In this document: in pieces, positions 1 through 13,500 of the stretch
Position numbering within the stretch: the stretch's first letter is position 1
How the letters are laid out: each line of letters starts with the position of its first letter
Origin: Hygrophila difformis
Lineage: Eukaryota; Streptophyta; Magnoliopsida; Lamiales; Acanthaceae
Direction of reading: 5' to 3'
DNA: 64,000 bases
NCBI GenBank assembly: GCA_030278955.1
Contig: JAOANR010000001.1
Coordinates: forward strand, 930,001-994,000
Notes under the pieces: generated by a model
Databases searched by the model: none
What the model was told of the DNA's origin: nothing
The model's input: the letters and a program-made list of their open reading frames with translations, nothing else
Made by a program: the position numbers and the translations under genes

Positions 1-3000
1 GGGTGATAAATCTGGTCCGGATGGGGATGGATGTGCGAGTGATGCAAACATTGGAGATGAGGAAGTAGCGGGGGAAGAGTTAGAGGTATGCAAGATAACC
101 ATTGTGCTGTGATGTTGTATGCTTTATTTTATTTTATCGTCATAACTCAGCTTACCTGTTGCACGTTCTGAAATAGGCTGAGCAGAGTATGAGCAGGGAC
201 GAATTTCTCAGGTCTCAGATTAAGAAGATCGACGATGAGGTAAAGGGATTGGACAATCGGAAGAAGGAAATCGAAGAGGAGTTAAAGGTATTGGATGCCC
301 GGAAGAATGAACTGATGAGGTTGAGGGTGCCCCTTGATGTAGAACTAGCCGGTATGCAGTGGGAGGACTATCTGAACCAAGAGAAAGCATCTGGCAACGC
401 TGGTGTGAATGTAGATGTTGGGGGTGATAAGGTGACGGGGGAAGAAACGGTTGGCGGCATTGAAGCTGGTTGCGACGAGATGGATGACACATCAATTGAT
501 CCGGATCGTGCTGACAGTAGCGATGCATTGTACGACGATGATACTCTGATTCGTGACATTCCGAAATCTCCAGCACAGGGTAAATCAATTGAAGAACATA
601 GCAGCCGTTCTGATGGTGGAGTGACATTTGTTGTTGGAGAACCAGCGAGTTTTTTTGCTCAAGCATACCGATCACGGATGAATGATCCCATAGTTCTACC
701 GACTGGTAAGCTGTTTGCATCACCACAATTCGTACAGCACGAACCTGAGCAGGTACGTCTTCTAATACTTTACTCAACATTGCAGGCATTTATTTTCTAA
801 ACTGATCTACTATATTCTGTCAAAAACTGTTGTTAAATAATCCTGAGTGTCTTAAACAATGCACTGATCTATATATTCTGTCAAAAACTGATCTATTGTA
901 TTCTGTCAAAATAAATTATTGCTGGACAGGAATTACCATAGGTTTGTCTTTAACATGGTTTTCCTCTTTGCAAGGGTACTGACTTTAGTTATAATGGTAC
1001 TCTAGAAATGGATTTACCATAGGTATTTGCTGAATTTTGTTCTTACTGGGTGTTCCGCCCAATACTCATAGGAATCAATCTTACTGTTGTGTGTTTGTTA
1101 TTTTTGTTATTCCTCGCATGTCCCTGTTCATTTACTTTTGTGTCCTCAATGGTGTATGCTATTACATAGAGTTGCTTGTTTGGCTGGGGTAATGAAATAA
1201 CTATCTGGAGTCAATTACTTTGTTTTTTGGGTTTAATATGCTGGGCATAGCAGCTCTTAAGATGTAGTTCATGGTTTTCTGTCATCACAGGAGCTAATCT
1301 ATTCTAAAACATCAGGATTCTCTCATTATAGATGTTTTGTTGAGTTTGTAGTTGATAACTTGGAACTGGATGTTTTTGGTGAATCATTGTTGACTATTAA
1401 GTTTCATTTTGTTTGACTTCATTTTAATTTTCTCACAGTCTACCCCAGTCGTGGACAAATCATGTCCGACTTTCCACTTGTTATCACAGCCCGATGCGAA
1501 TGACAGCGATGATGATTTTGTTGACCCACCTCCACGGGAACCGATTGGGCGGAATTCTACGCCACGTGTTGCTGATCCTCAAAAGCGTCCCCGGACGCTA
1601 TCTAGAGCTGTTTTGTCTCCTTCGTACGACAATCCTGGATATCTACAGAACTTCTCATCATTGACAGTTATAGAGAAGAAGCTTGTGAAGTGGTTGTTCA
1701 CAAAGGGGAAAAAATCGAAAGGTCAGTCCTGCTTCATTCTACTGTGCTAATGCTTATACTTATATATGCTACTATTTCGAACAATCAATAGGCCTTTCTA
1801 TAGCTGTGCTAAGTCTTATGCTTATATATGCTACCACATCGTTTCACCAATGCTATTGTCTGACCTGATTATTATTATTAATAAGTAGTGAGTCGTGGCT
1901 GGGTACTTATTGTGCTAACGATCATAATTATATGTGCTAATGAACAGTTTTCCTTATGCTAACTAATGATTTAATGTCTTCTCCCAATCTTGAGATATGG
2001 TTCACTGTCTGTGCTAATCAGCATACGTACACGTGCTAGTATAGATGTTCGCCAGTGCTATGTGCTTTCTGAATTATCATAATTAAGTATGGCGCCGTGG
2101 TTAATTTTTAATGTGCTAACGATTCAAATTATCAGTGCTATTGCACTGTTTAATCAATGCTATTCGATGATTTATTGTTCACAATTGCTGATTCATACGT
2201 GGTTGATTTTTACTGTGCTACGTAACATAATTACATGTGCTATTATATGACTTCGCCAATGATATGTGCTAGATGACAACATAGGTAGTGATATGGATGC
2301 ATAAATGCTGTGCTATTTAAAATCATATGTGAATTTATTTTGATGCTGTTTTGTATTCTGCTTTACAGAACAAATTGTATTTGACAATGGTACCGTCACA
2401 TGCTTCAAGGATGATTTCGAAAATAATGGGCCTGGTAAAGACGTGTGCAACGTGTTCGTTGATGCTTTTTGCCATGTGAGGAACATTGCATTGTTTGAGG
2501 GTGTTGATCCGGAGAACCCAGTGATTGAAGCTGCATGCTTTCCATCATCGATAGCAGTAAGTGTCTTATTTCATATAAAGTAATATATCACACCATATAT
2601 CATAACTTCCATGTGCTTCTATTTGTCGTAGACATATGCTTTACAAGACATAAATTCTAAAGGGGAATTGCCAGGGGAAGCAGCCATACTATACAGGTGG
2701 AGTAATATTCTTGCAAAGTACTTCCCAAAAGATGATTGGACTTTGTGTTTTTGGGCCAACATGGTAAAATAAATATTTGCTCTTATAATTACTGCATGTG
2801 TTTTAATTTCATAAAGGTTCTCTTGGTAATGCTAACATATGCGCCTTATAGATATTCTTCCCATTTGTGCGTGCACATCACTGGGTGTTGTTTGTTGTTG
2901 ACTGGGTAAGGAAGAAAGTATGGTACTTCAATAGCCGGATCCGGTTGGCAGGTATCGAGGAGGACAAGAAGGTTTTCATGCGGATTCTTTCATCACTCAA

Positions 3001-3519
3001 AGTTGTATCCGAGGAAGTGCATGGCAGGTAATTATTTATTCGTATTGCTGCTACGTACATGAAAAACCGAAATGTCTACCTGTCTCTTAAATTGTAATGC
3101 CTGTCTAGTGATATAAAAGCCAGTGTCGTTATAATATTTTATTTTCGTGCAGGTGTTGGTTTGTAGATTATGAGTTTGAGACCGGCTTTAATGCTACCCA
3201 GCCCGACGGAAATTCATGTGGTATCTTCCCCTTGTTCTATATGTGGTTTTTTAAGGGACACATCAACAAAGATTGGTTAATCGAGATGAGCAAATTGAAA
3301 GTTGTTGATGCACTTCGTTCAAAGTTTTCTGCTATTGTTGCCTTGCATCCAAGCAACCTGTGTCTCGACGAAGTGAAGGAGCTAGCTGGTCTTAGTGAGG
3401 TCAGAGGTGTTGTGGCGGAGGATGCTGTGCCGCTTGCTGTTGCTGCTCCTGATTCTGTTATGAAGAACGAGCGCGGTGTAGGCCGCGGTAAGCGTAAGAG
3501 ACAACGTGTGGGGAAGTAG
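1..3519 (+). CDS. ULP1-like C48 cysteine protease carried by a MULE (5' end outside window)
   Basis: Likely a SUMO/ubiquitin-like-protein peptidase of the ULP1 (C48) family. Seven exons join with GT-AG borders and no stop: <1-85, 177-752, 1439-1721, 2369-2556, 2632-2763, 2852-3027, 3153-3519. Exon 2 encodes a Lys/Glu-rich coiled coil and then an acidic linker. The catalytic domain is in exons 4-7: HHW in exon 6 supplies the His, QPDGNSCG in exon 7 the oxyanion Gln and nucleophile Cys. The usual Asp of the YxDS motif reads Asn here (YFNS). The C-terminus is basic (GKRKRQ), a possible nuclear signal. Plant MULEs such as Kaonashi and CUMULE are known to carry ULP1-like genes, and a MULE transposase lies tail-to-tail about 1 kb downstream, so I infer element cargo rather than a host gene. 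The start codon lies left of the window. Confidence 0.8.
1745..2340 (+). repeat. Degenerate repeat array built on the motif TGTGCTAA in intron 3 of the ULP1-like gene
   Basis: The 647-bp intron 3 is filled with imperfect repeats in which gtgcta or atgcta recurs every 20-50 bp, often followed by short phrases such as cataattatatg. A related block lies between the two MULE genes at 4260-4430. This is a direct sequence observation; function is unknown. Confidence 0.6.
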
Positions 3520-4539
3520 GGTGATGGTCAGTAGGCTGAAATAGTTATCTTAAATATTTTATTCAACATTTATCTTTAGTTGATGCTGGACTCTTTCAGC
3601 AATGTCTTATTTTGTTATTATGTTTAATTGACATTGCTGGACTCTTTTGGATGCGATTTAGATTTGTGCTTCATAAATTATTGACATTGTGAACCTTTCC
3701 AGTTTATTATAATGGTGCTACAGCGTTTTGATAATATATCCAGTTTACTCTTGACATTGCGACATTGGCTCTGTATTTCTGGTTTCACTTGTATCTGATG
3801 TGTGAAAATGGAGGTAAAGGTTCCATTTTAGATCTTGATCAGTCTTCTGTATGAAGATTTATTTGATGGTTTTACAATTAGATAATTTTGAGCTTCTTCA
3901 ACCTATTTCTGTGTACTGAGATGATGAAGGAAAACATATTGGTATGCTAGCATCTGATCACATTATTATTGCACTGGTACAGGCAATGAAGATATTATAT
4001 ATGTTTCATCAGGCAATGAAATAAAGTCCTTTGACTTGCATATGGTATGCTGTACTCTTTCGTTGTATTTTTTGGTCTTCTATTTGATAAACTTTTATGC
4101 TAGAGTTTGGGGATACAGTAATACTTGTTTTCAAGGTTCTTCTTCGTATTCGATGGTCTTCAAATACGTGTTAACAAGTACATGTTTGTGAAATCAATTC
4201 ACAGATGTTATTTGCCAACCTCATTCCTATTATTAAATATTCAGTATTGGTTCATTTGTTTATTGTGATAACGATTGTAAATATATGTGCCATCGAACCG
4301 TTTTACCTATGCTAATTCATGAGTTAATGTTTTAATCCAATATTGAGCCATGGTTGACTATCTGTGCTAATGCTCATACCCAGATGTGCTAGTATTTACT
4401 GTCACCAGTGCTAATGACACTACTTGTAAGATTCTGCATCCATTTCGAAAACAATTTTTATTTGAATATTATTTGCCACTGTTCATGGGGCCTCATACAT
4501 GGATAAACGCAAAAAATATTTTGTTCCACCATATCGCGC
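3520..4539. other. Intergenic space between the convergent MULE genes
   Basis: About 1 kb of AT-rich DNA without coding potential. It should hold the polyadenylation regions of both genes. The part at 4260-4430 resembles one unit of the intron 3 repeat array (compare 1910-2065), including the phrases atatgtgc, tatgctaa and ctgtgctaat in the same order. Confidence 0.5.
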
Positions 4540-7500
4540 CTATGTTTTCTTCCTCTTATCCGTCTTACTCTTTGTGGTTCGCACTACTTCTGATATGGAT
4601 TTCATTCTACGCTTACGCCCAAACTTCCTAGCCTTTGACATCAACGTATATGTGCTACCATCATTCATACCATCCTCTGCATAACAATCAAAATGGTCAA
4701 ATGCACATATGTGAAGACCTTTCAATTCTAAACATATTTTATAAGTAATGTAATGTATTCCAGATTTTGTTTACCTTTTTCTTGTGCTGTTGAAGACGAT
4801 TCCCCCAATTCGTCGGTCATAAACTTGTTCAAATGAGCCATGTATTTGTTGTAAGTGTCGTCATCTCTTGCTAATTTCGTACCCGCGGTCATCACCGTTG
4901 CTATCAAATTCGCATAGCGGTCATCAAATGTTGTGGGGGGTAACACCGCCTTGAGGTGAAACCTTCTCAGCTGCCGCAAGTGTGCAAGCACACCACCGTG
5001 ATAAGATGTATTTTTTGGGAACCGTTTTGAACTGATATAGGAGGAACGGACCGAGGATCTGCATTGTCCTTAGTGCATGTCTGCACAATATACCGCAATT
5101 TTGAAATTTACAGCATGTGCACGTGATCGATTCACTCCCAGGGCATAGAGTCACATTGTGAGTCCGATTCAAGTCTTTCTCTTTGTTCGGGTTCCACAAC
5201 TCGTACGTTTTCGAACCTAGCAATGATGGTGCTTCAATCTCTTTAATGAGATATTTTTCAGAACGTTCATACTCCTTGCAAAAAATATCAAACACTGCGG
5301 GGGTGTATGAAGATGCAACGGAACCTAGCAACGAGCTCAAAGGGTAACGAGACCGCATGTTCCTATCAACCATCTTGAATTGCAACTCCGCCTCCTCTGC
5401 ACGCCTTGCTTCTATAGCACGGTCGAAATGCATGAAAAACTGTGAAATATTATGGTCCACTTGGAGGTACCTATCACGGCAAGATGAACCGGTATGGCAA
5501 TTAGTATACCTTTTTTTTTTTAACGTAGCACAGTTCGTTAAGTATCTTAGTCCTGTTCAAATATTGGCAACATACCTCTTGAGTGTTGCGTTTGTGGACT
5601 CGCTTATCTGTGTTGTCCGCATCCCGGCCGTAAAATGTCGCCGGCGCCAAGCAGCAGACCACTGCTTGCGCAAAGTGTATATCCCATCTAGCCAACGATG
5701 GGGAACGCCGCCAAAACACTCATCAATCATTTGTGTCCAATAGACCATGAAATGATCTTCATTCATCACCTTGTACACCAATATATTGAAAAGTTCCCCA
5801 AACCTGCAAGAGTTCGACAAACAATTTTGTGGTGTTATCAACTTAAGTATTCAAATGCATAATTTGAGGTGATACCTTTTGGTGTATTGCTTGCTAAGAT
5901 TCTTTTTCGCGTTTTCCAATATGTGCCATGTGCAGAGACCGTGGTATGCCGATGGTATCACGTTCCGAATTGCAGCCGCAATTGCAGGATCTTGATCCGT
6001 CATTATACTTTGTGGATGCACACCTGAAATAAAAAATTTTGTATCAAGCAACAATTTTATCTATTTAATAACATGGATTTGTGGGCAAGCAGACACCCAA
6101 AAACATAAAACCCATGTGTGGTAATTATTATAATAACAATCGCACATTCATAATATTATGCTAGCATCTGTATAACAAGCAAATAGCACAACCACAACAG
6201 TATACCAGCACTGCGTTCATTCATTTCATCCACCCAGTATATGTGTAATATATAGCCATGACATTGCAAAAAATAAAACAATAAGTAGAAGCAATTCAAA
6301 ACCATTTTGCAGTAACTCATGAATATATAAACACTTCCACACCAAAAGGATAGTATAAACTTTATCTACTTACCCTTCATGCATTTTACGAATGTCGTGA
6401 GGACCCAGGAGAAACTATTTTGAGTCTCGTCTATAAGCAAGGAAGCCCCAAACACACATCCACGTCGATGACTGTTAAATCCAACGAACAAAGCTGCATT
6501 AATGGATAAATTAGCTTAGAAATGAATTGTACGTTACAAATAATTTTCCAAGTACCGCAATGGGTTAACATTTATAAGACATACCCAAGGGTCGTGAATT
6601 TTTATTCGTGTTGAACGTTGTATCCAAAGCAACTGAGTCCCCATATAATGCGTAATCACTACGCATTTTTCCATCCGACCAGAAGATGCTTCTAATCTGG
6701 TAATCACCTTCTACTTGAAGGTCATAATAGAATCCAGGATCCTTGCCTTGTTTCTCCTTTAAGTATTCCAGCAACGAATGTGCATCTCCCTCCCTCATCG
6801 CATTCATGCGGTTTTTATTAAGCAGATTTTTCCAGTCCGATTTCAGGAATCCAACATTCGCCGTACCCCCAGCCATCGCTTTAATCAATCCGAAAGAATC
6901 TCCTACTGACAATCCGGCTTTGTCCCCTACCTTTGCAATTAGCTCATGCTGTGGTAATATCACCCTATTCGACTTAAGCACATGTTTCGTCACATAATCT
7001 TGCATCGGATGGGTGTGCACATCACTCATCTTCGTTACCACGTATACTTTTTTCTTCAGATCATACTTGAAGCTAATCATGGCCTCACACCCGACTCGCG
7101 TTTCTTCAATGTGTCGCTGTTTGCTGCGGCTCGACTCCCCAATGAATGTAGCTTTCGTCGCATCTTTATTCAATGGGTTTAAACTGCTATTACGACGATA
7201 ACCCTCCTTGTTACAAACATATAACATGTACCTAACCATCGGATTCTCCTTCCCCATTATTTTCTCATATTGAACACGTACAGAAAACCCTCGATCGTGT
7301 GCAAATGTGCTGTATGCATTGAAGGCCTCCTCAACTGTCCTAAAAGTGCAACCCTTGAATTGATTTATATCTGCATATATATTAGCACCGTCAATTTCGT
7401 TCCAACCTATGATTGTTTATCATCTATATTTTATACTACATCTATGCTAATTTCTCTTTGCATCCCCACAGTATATTTATTATGAGCACTGTGAACGGGC

Positions 7501-7862
7501 AATATTCTTTTGCAATATTAGACACATAATTAGCATATGAAATAATTTAGAATTAATCTAAAAGCAATAAAGTGCTAATCGAGTTAACCACCCACAAAAT
7601 ACAACACTAAATCATTTGTTTTTCGCAAATCTAGTTAAACAAGAACAATGCGATGATTACCTGTGTAGGATTCATCTCCCCGTACAAATGCGGAATACTT
7701 CGTCGTCTTCTCACACTCGTTTTCCGGCGTTTCTGATATTTCGTTCGATATCGATTCCGTCTGCAAGTTTTCACCATCGTGTCCGGAACTCAGCACATCG
7801 ACGAACTCTGTCTCTGAAAATGTATCCCCGCCATCATCGGGTGTAGAGTTCAAGTCTATCAT
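4540..7862 (-). pseudogene. MURA/FAR1-type MULE transposase, one frameshift
   Basis: Transposase of a Mutator-like element. Exons on the minus strand: 7862-7661, 7370-6585, 6493-6374, 6023-5876, 5803-5576, 5470-4775, 4676-4540, all with GT-AG borders, for about 771 codons. In order: an acidic N-terminus, a FAR1-type DNA-binding region (exon 2, ending near HTHPM), the MULE catalytic domain (TDQDPA, then HGLCTWHI), a SWIM zinc finger (CTCC...LCRHA) and a basic tail (KRKKT). Phases agree across every intron, but near 4988, after KYILSRW, one extra base shifts the frame; the shifted frame continues as family-like sequence to the end. Domesticated FAR1/FHY3 proteins share these domains, but the neighbouring ULP1 gene favours an element. 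Activity is doubtful unless the extra base is a sequencing error. Confidence 0.8.
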
Positions 7863-8316
7863 CTCTATTCCGAGCGTTCCTATTGCTGTATCTATTCCTG
7901 TGTAGTAATAAGGTTTGGATCAACACAAATTAGGTTTTTTTATCATTAAATGAGATAGTGGGGGAATATTATGGTGGTAATAATTACGGCAGTATCAATC
8001 ATGCCCAAATTCAGCAATTATTCTATATGGAAATAATATATTATATTGCCCTCATTAACACTGTCTCTTAATGGTAAATTGTCTGTTGATTAGTCGGTTA
8101 GCACGTAATACACTGTATCTTAGCAATTTCTGGACAAACAGAAATTAATATATTCTGCATGCTAACCGAATCCATTTTCGTATGGCAAAATGTGAGCTGA
8201 TTTGTTGAAAATCTTGCACATGAATCATGATAATAAATCTGGAAAAATGTTGAAGGGCGAAACGAACACAAAACAAAAAGTGTATCTCCGTGTTTGTGGA
8301 TGAACAATCGTGTTTA
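7863..8316. other. 5' flank of the MULE transposase gene
   Basis: Holds a likely upstream exon of the transposase gene (a ctacacag acceptor just before 7903 on the minus strand) and then AT-rich DNA with no gene. The MULE's right terminus should be here but cannot be defined without the left one. Confidence 0.4.
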
Positions 8317-8867
8317 GAGCATCTCCAATGGTACCCTATAACTTAAAATGGGTTTGCATCTTCTCTCTAACAATACCCTAAAACCAAACATATTTTAAGC
8401 TTTATGAGTTTTATGAATAGTAAATACTCAAATTTGAGTTTTTACTATTCACAAACCTATTTCACTTTTTGTAATTAAATTAATTGCAATCTCATCCTCC
8501 AATTATTGCAAAGTGAATATTGATCTAATTTTGTATTATGATTAATAATTTTATACTTCATACATTTTAATTAAATTAAAAATTTTAAGGTTTCTTTATA
8601 AAAAAAAAAAAGATAACTAAATTTTTAAAGATTTGATACAATCTTAGCAATCATTAAAAAAAATCACATTAGCATACAAAAATATAATTAAAAATAACAC
8701 ATCTCAAATATTTAAAAAAACATACAATTAAACAAGCAAATAACTACGCAAACGGAAAATTAAGTTAATAATCATCTAAATCAACACACAAATTTCAATT
8801 CTTGATGTTGTAAAAATCATTTGCTTTTAATTTAATATGTATGTCACTACAAGAAAAAACTTGTATT

Positions 8868-9082
8868 GCGACCGAAATCAGCGTCTGTCAACCTGCGGTC
8901 GTTGACAACGACCGTCTTAGCGACGGAAAGAAGACGGTGGTTGTATTAACAACCGTCCTAACGACCGCTCCTCGGGGGCTCTGGTGGGGTGTGCATCAAC
9001 GACAGACTTAGCAACCACAACAGTTGCGGTCGCTGTTACCGACCGTCCTAACGACGGAATATGACAGTCGCTAACCTAGGTT
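8868..9082. repeat. CACTA 5' subterminal repeats
   Basis: Dense copies of aacgaccg/gcgaccg/cggtcg in both orientations (for example caacgaccgtc and tcctaacgaccg). In En/Spm-type elements such repeats bind the TNPA-like protein. They match the right-end set at 16520-16808. Confidence 0.8.
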
Positions 9083-10493
9083 AAATTCTTTCCCCCTTGC
9101 TTGCTGCGAAACACAATTACAGAATCGGGGAGAAGACCGTTGGCGATTGTTTACACTCCTTCTCGTCGTTCGATCTCCCCGACGACCGCCCACCGTCGCA
9201 CCCATCCCGTCGACTCGAGCCACCCCCGGAACCAGCAACCTCCTTCACCCCCACCTAAACCGTCGTCTCTGCCCGGCACCTCTGCAAACCCGGCGCCTGT
9301 CTGCCCGGCGGCTAGCAAACCCGGCCGGTGCCTCTCTGCCCGGCGCCTGCCGTCGAAGCCCACCCCACGGCGGCCAAGCTTTGTTTGCAGGTTAACATTC
9401 TCGTTCGATCGTGCTGTGTGTTGATTTTTTTTGCAGTCTGTTGATTTTTTTTTTGCATTCTCGGCCAGCAAACCGTCGTTCTTTGCAGTCTGTTGATTTT
9501 TTTTTTGTGCTATGTAATGATAATCTGTTCTATTGTTGGGAATATGCTGTGAAGTGCAATATGTTCATTGCTATGTAATGGTAGTTTTTTCAATCTACTA
9601 ATTGTTTTGGAAAAATGTTGTGATTGGGAGTTCATTTTGTTTTGTTGTTTTGATTGTGTTGGAGTGTAGTGAAGAAGCGATGTTTTTACTGGTTTTGGTA
9701 TTGAAGAACTGAAATTGAATGTAATTTGATTGCTCTAATTTGATTTAAGTCTTGAATAGATGTTTTGGGAAGAGGCGAATATGCTGTGAATGTTTTGGTG
9801 TAATTGATTGAATGTCGTTTGATTGAGGATATTAGGAATTGTTTAATGTATTTTGATTGCTGTAATTTGATTAAACTCTTGAATAGATGTTCCGGGAAGA
9901 GGTGAATATGTTGTGAATGTTTAGGTGTAATTGATTGAATGTAGTTTGATTGAGGATCTCATGAAGTGTTGAATGTATTTTGATTGTTGTAATTTGATTT
10001 AAGTCTTGAATAGATGTTTCGGGAAGAGGCGAATATGCTATGAATGTTTAGGTGTAATTGATTGAATGTAGTTTGATTGAGGATCTTAGAAAGTGTTGAA
10101 AATTCTTTCTTATATGGTAATTTGTTCTTAAAAACTATTGATTGTAGCACATTGTCGTGAGTTCATATGTCACTATAATTTGTTTGATTTATTATAACTT
10201 CATAGTTATTTGTTTCTACCCGACTTTCCAGATCTTATAAGGGAAGAGACGGAAGGTTCGTGAGCCCTACATTGGAAATTAGCTTAATTTTTGGAGGTTA
10301 TACAAGGTACATGAAAGCAATCTCTTTGCTATGCATTTCGTTATAATTTTTTTGAATGATATTATTCGCCAACTTTAGTTGAGAAAGCATGATAGAAAGC
10401 ATAATTAAGAAGTCAATCTGTTCTGGGCATCGATTTTGTTTAAGTCTATTTCCCTAAATGAAGCATTTTACTCATTGCTTCAACTAAAAATCC
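9083..10493 (+). other. CACTA leader region upstream of the transposase
   Basis: A short GC-rich Pro/Arg/Ser-coding-looking stretch (9100-9400) is followed by T-rich repeats (tgttgatttttttt, 9420-9500), then the 127-bp tandem array and AT-rich DNA up to the transposase start. The Pro-rich open frame has no recognisable domain and is read as leader sequence. Confidence 0.5.
9705..10105 (+). repeat. Tandem repeat, period 127 bp, about three copies
   Basis: The phrase cttgaatagatgtt begins at 9751, 9878 and 10005, exactly 127 bp apart. Flanking phrases (gggaagaggcgaatatg, ggtgtaattgattgaatg) repeat with the same spacing. It lies in the CACTA leader. Confidence 0.85.
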
Positions 10494-10541
10494 ATGTTCT
10501 CGTTTAAAAATTTTAGCCCTTTCTTAAAATTCAGTTATATA

Positions 10542-13500
10542 ATGGAGCGCAATTGGATGTACCGCCCACGTAGTGGGGAGCTAACACCTGAATTTAAGCA
10601 AGGTGTGATATCATTTCTTCAGGATTGTTGTAAAAACCCCGAGTGTGATATAGTAGATGGGATGATAAGGTGTCCTTGTGCAAGATGTAGTAATAGATGT
10701 TATTTAACAGATGGGGAAATAAAAGGACACCTATACAGGAAAGGATTTGTAGAAAATTACAAACGATGGACTTGTCATGGAGAGCCACACAACTTTCGCC
10801 CTCTTTATGATGATGAAGCACCGTCGGGAGGTGCAGAAGATATGGGCAGATATCCATATTCAAACTACAGACATATGGTAATTGATGGAATGGAGTATGG
10901 ATTTTCCAATGACTTCCCGAACAACGTAGATGATGAGCCTATGTCACCTGAGGAGCCTAACCCACAAGAAAAATTGTTCTATGCTATGTTGGATGCAGCG
11001 GACAAGGATTTGTGGCCTGGATGTAAGAAAATGACATTATTGTCAACAGTTGCAAGGTTGTTAAACATTAAATCGGAGCACACACTATCTGAAAGATGCT
11101 TCGATACCTTATGTGAGCTCATAATTGATACACTGCCAGTGGAGAACTCAATGGTTAAGAACTTCTACGAGGCAAAGAAACTTCTTGAGGGCCTTGGATT
11201 ACCCGTGCAGAAAATTGATTTTTGTGATAAAGGTTGTATGTTGTATTGGAGGGACGATGTTGCCTTACAGAACTGTAAGTTTTGCGATAGACCGCGACAT
11301 AAAGTCACTAGCAATGGATCACAAGTTGATATTAGTCATATGTTCTATTTCCGTTTAAAGAACGGATTGAAACGTCTGTATTCTTCGGAGGCGACTGCGA
11401 AATACATGACATGGCATGTAGGGCATGACCATGGGGGTACTGATGAGATGTGTCATCCATGAAACTCCAAAGCATGGAAACATTTTGACAACATTCATCC
11501 TGAATTCGGTTCGGAGGGACGAAATGTGAGGTTAGGGTTGTGCACCGATGGTTTCCAACCGTTCGGTCAGTCAGGGGCCCAATACTCTTGTTGGCCCGTT
11601 CTATTGACACCATAAAACCTCCCCCTCGGGTATGTGTATGAAGGATGAGTATATGTTCTTGACAGCCATAATACCTGGCAAATCGAGTCCAAAACAAAGG
11701 ATTAACGTGTACCTACAACCTTTGATTGATGAGCTACTGGAGTTGTGGGACGTCGGGATCACCACATACGACACATTTAGTAAACAAAACTTTCAGATGA
11801 AGGCGGCACTGATGTGGACAATAGGAGATTTTCCAGCTTATGCTATGTTGTCCGGTTGGAGTACCTACGGGAAAACTGCATGCCCGGTCTGTATGGAAAG
11901 AACTGAGTCTATACGATTGAAGGAGGGTGGGAAACAATCGTGGTTTGATTCGCATCGGAAGTTCCTTCCTACAAATCACCCATTTAGATCACATAAGACC
12001 AGATTTATAAAGGATCGGGTAGAGCAAGGGCTTCCGCCAACCAATAGAAGTGGGGAAGAGTTATTGGCCGACATAGATACACATGGTCTTAGGTGTGTCT
12101 TTGAAATGGGTAGTGAAGAAGCAAACAGGGTCATCAGCAAGACTTGTGGTTGGAAAAAGAGGAGTATATTCTGGGACCTACCGTACTGGAAGACAAATTT
12201 GGTCCGTCACAACTTGGATGTAATGCATATCGAGAAGAATGTGTTTGAGAATGTCTTCAACACTGTGATGGATGTCCAAGGGAAGACGAAGGACAATGCT
12301 AAAGCACGTGAGGACATCGTTACTCTGTGTAACAGACCTGAATTGCACAGGGATGCCCGTACAGGAAGATATCCAAAGGCTATACACACAATGGACAAGG
12401 ACAAGAGGGATGTATTTCTGAAGTGGATGGGAGGCTTGAAGTTTCCAGATGGGTGTATGTCGAACTTGGGGAGATGTGTATACACGAATAAACACAGGAT
12501 GTTTGGTATGAAGAGCCACGATTGCCATGTATTCTTGCAACGTCTTCTTCCCATCGGATGGAGAGAACTACTACCTGTGACCGTTGGGAGGCAATAACAG
12601 AATCGAGTAATGTGTTTCGTGCCTTAACTGCAAAGACCATTAAAGTACATGAAATGGAGAGGTTGGGGTTAGATATTCCAGTAGTAGTTTGTAAACTAGA
12701 AACCATATTTCCACCTGCATTCTTCGATTGTATGGAGCATCTTCCTGTTCACCTACCCTATGAAGCTAGTGTTGTTGGTCATGTTCAGTTCAGATGGATG
12801 TATCCCTATGAAAGGTACGAATTGCACAGAAATAAATGAATGAGTACAATAAAGATATTATAGCATTTCCAATATGACAGAGACCTTTTTTGTACTGATC
12901 ATCTATTACAGGTACCTAAACCGATTGAAGCGTACGGTGCGCAATAAGGCACACGTTGAAGGGTCTATCTGCAACGCTTATCTGGTCAAAGAAGCATCAT
13001 TTTTTTGCTCTCATTACTTTGAGAAGCATGTGTTCACCCGTGAGAGAAATGTGCCTAGGAATGACGATGGTGGTTGCCCGTTCGATGATGATGGCCTTAT
13101 TAGTATTTTCAAAGTAGGAGGACATGCACAGGGTAGGGCCAAAAAAAGGCAGATGACGGAGCAAGAGTTAAAGGCCGCCCACAACTACGTGCTACTAAAT
13201 TGCACAGAAACAGAACCGTATATCGAGTTAGTATCGTTTGATGTATTCTAAATTCAACATCGTTTTAAATTGTATGTTGTTCCACCAACATTTTTTTTTC
13301 TATATGCTAAATTCAACATCATTTTAAATTATAGGTTGTTCCACCAACATATGCATTCTTTTAATCCCCAGATTACTGTTCTTGAGATATCAGCTGCCAT
13401 GTCTGACCACTTTCCGAAATGGTTTGAGGATTACATATCGGGACATCCGCCCGATATACCAAGTCTGTTCGAACTTGCACAAGGACCACTTCCAAAAGCT

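Larger units (their letters stand above)
1..8100. mobile_element. Mutator-like element with ULP1 cargo (left end missing, right end approximate)
   Basis: The ULP1-like gene (+) and the MURA/FAR1-like transposase gene (-) converge, which fits one MULE. The left terminal repeat is outside the window, so I could not match terminal inverted repeats, and the right boundary is only a guess past the transposase start at 7862. A host FAR1-related gene beside an unrelated protease gene is a less likely alternative. Confidence 0.55.

Noticed and set aside
9101..9424. Pro/Ser/Arg-rich open frame in the CACTA leader
   Set aside because: Overlapping open frames on both strands follow from GC-rich composition; no domain, and its place before the transposase fits an untranslated leader.
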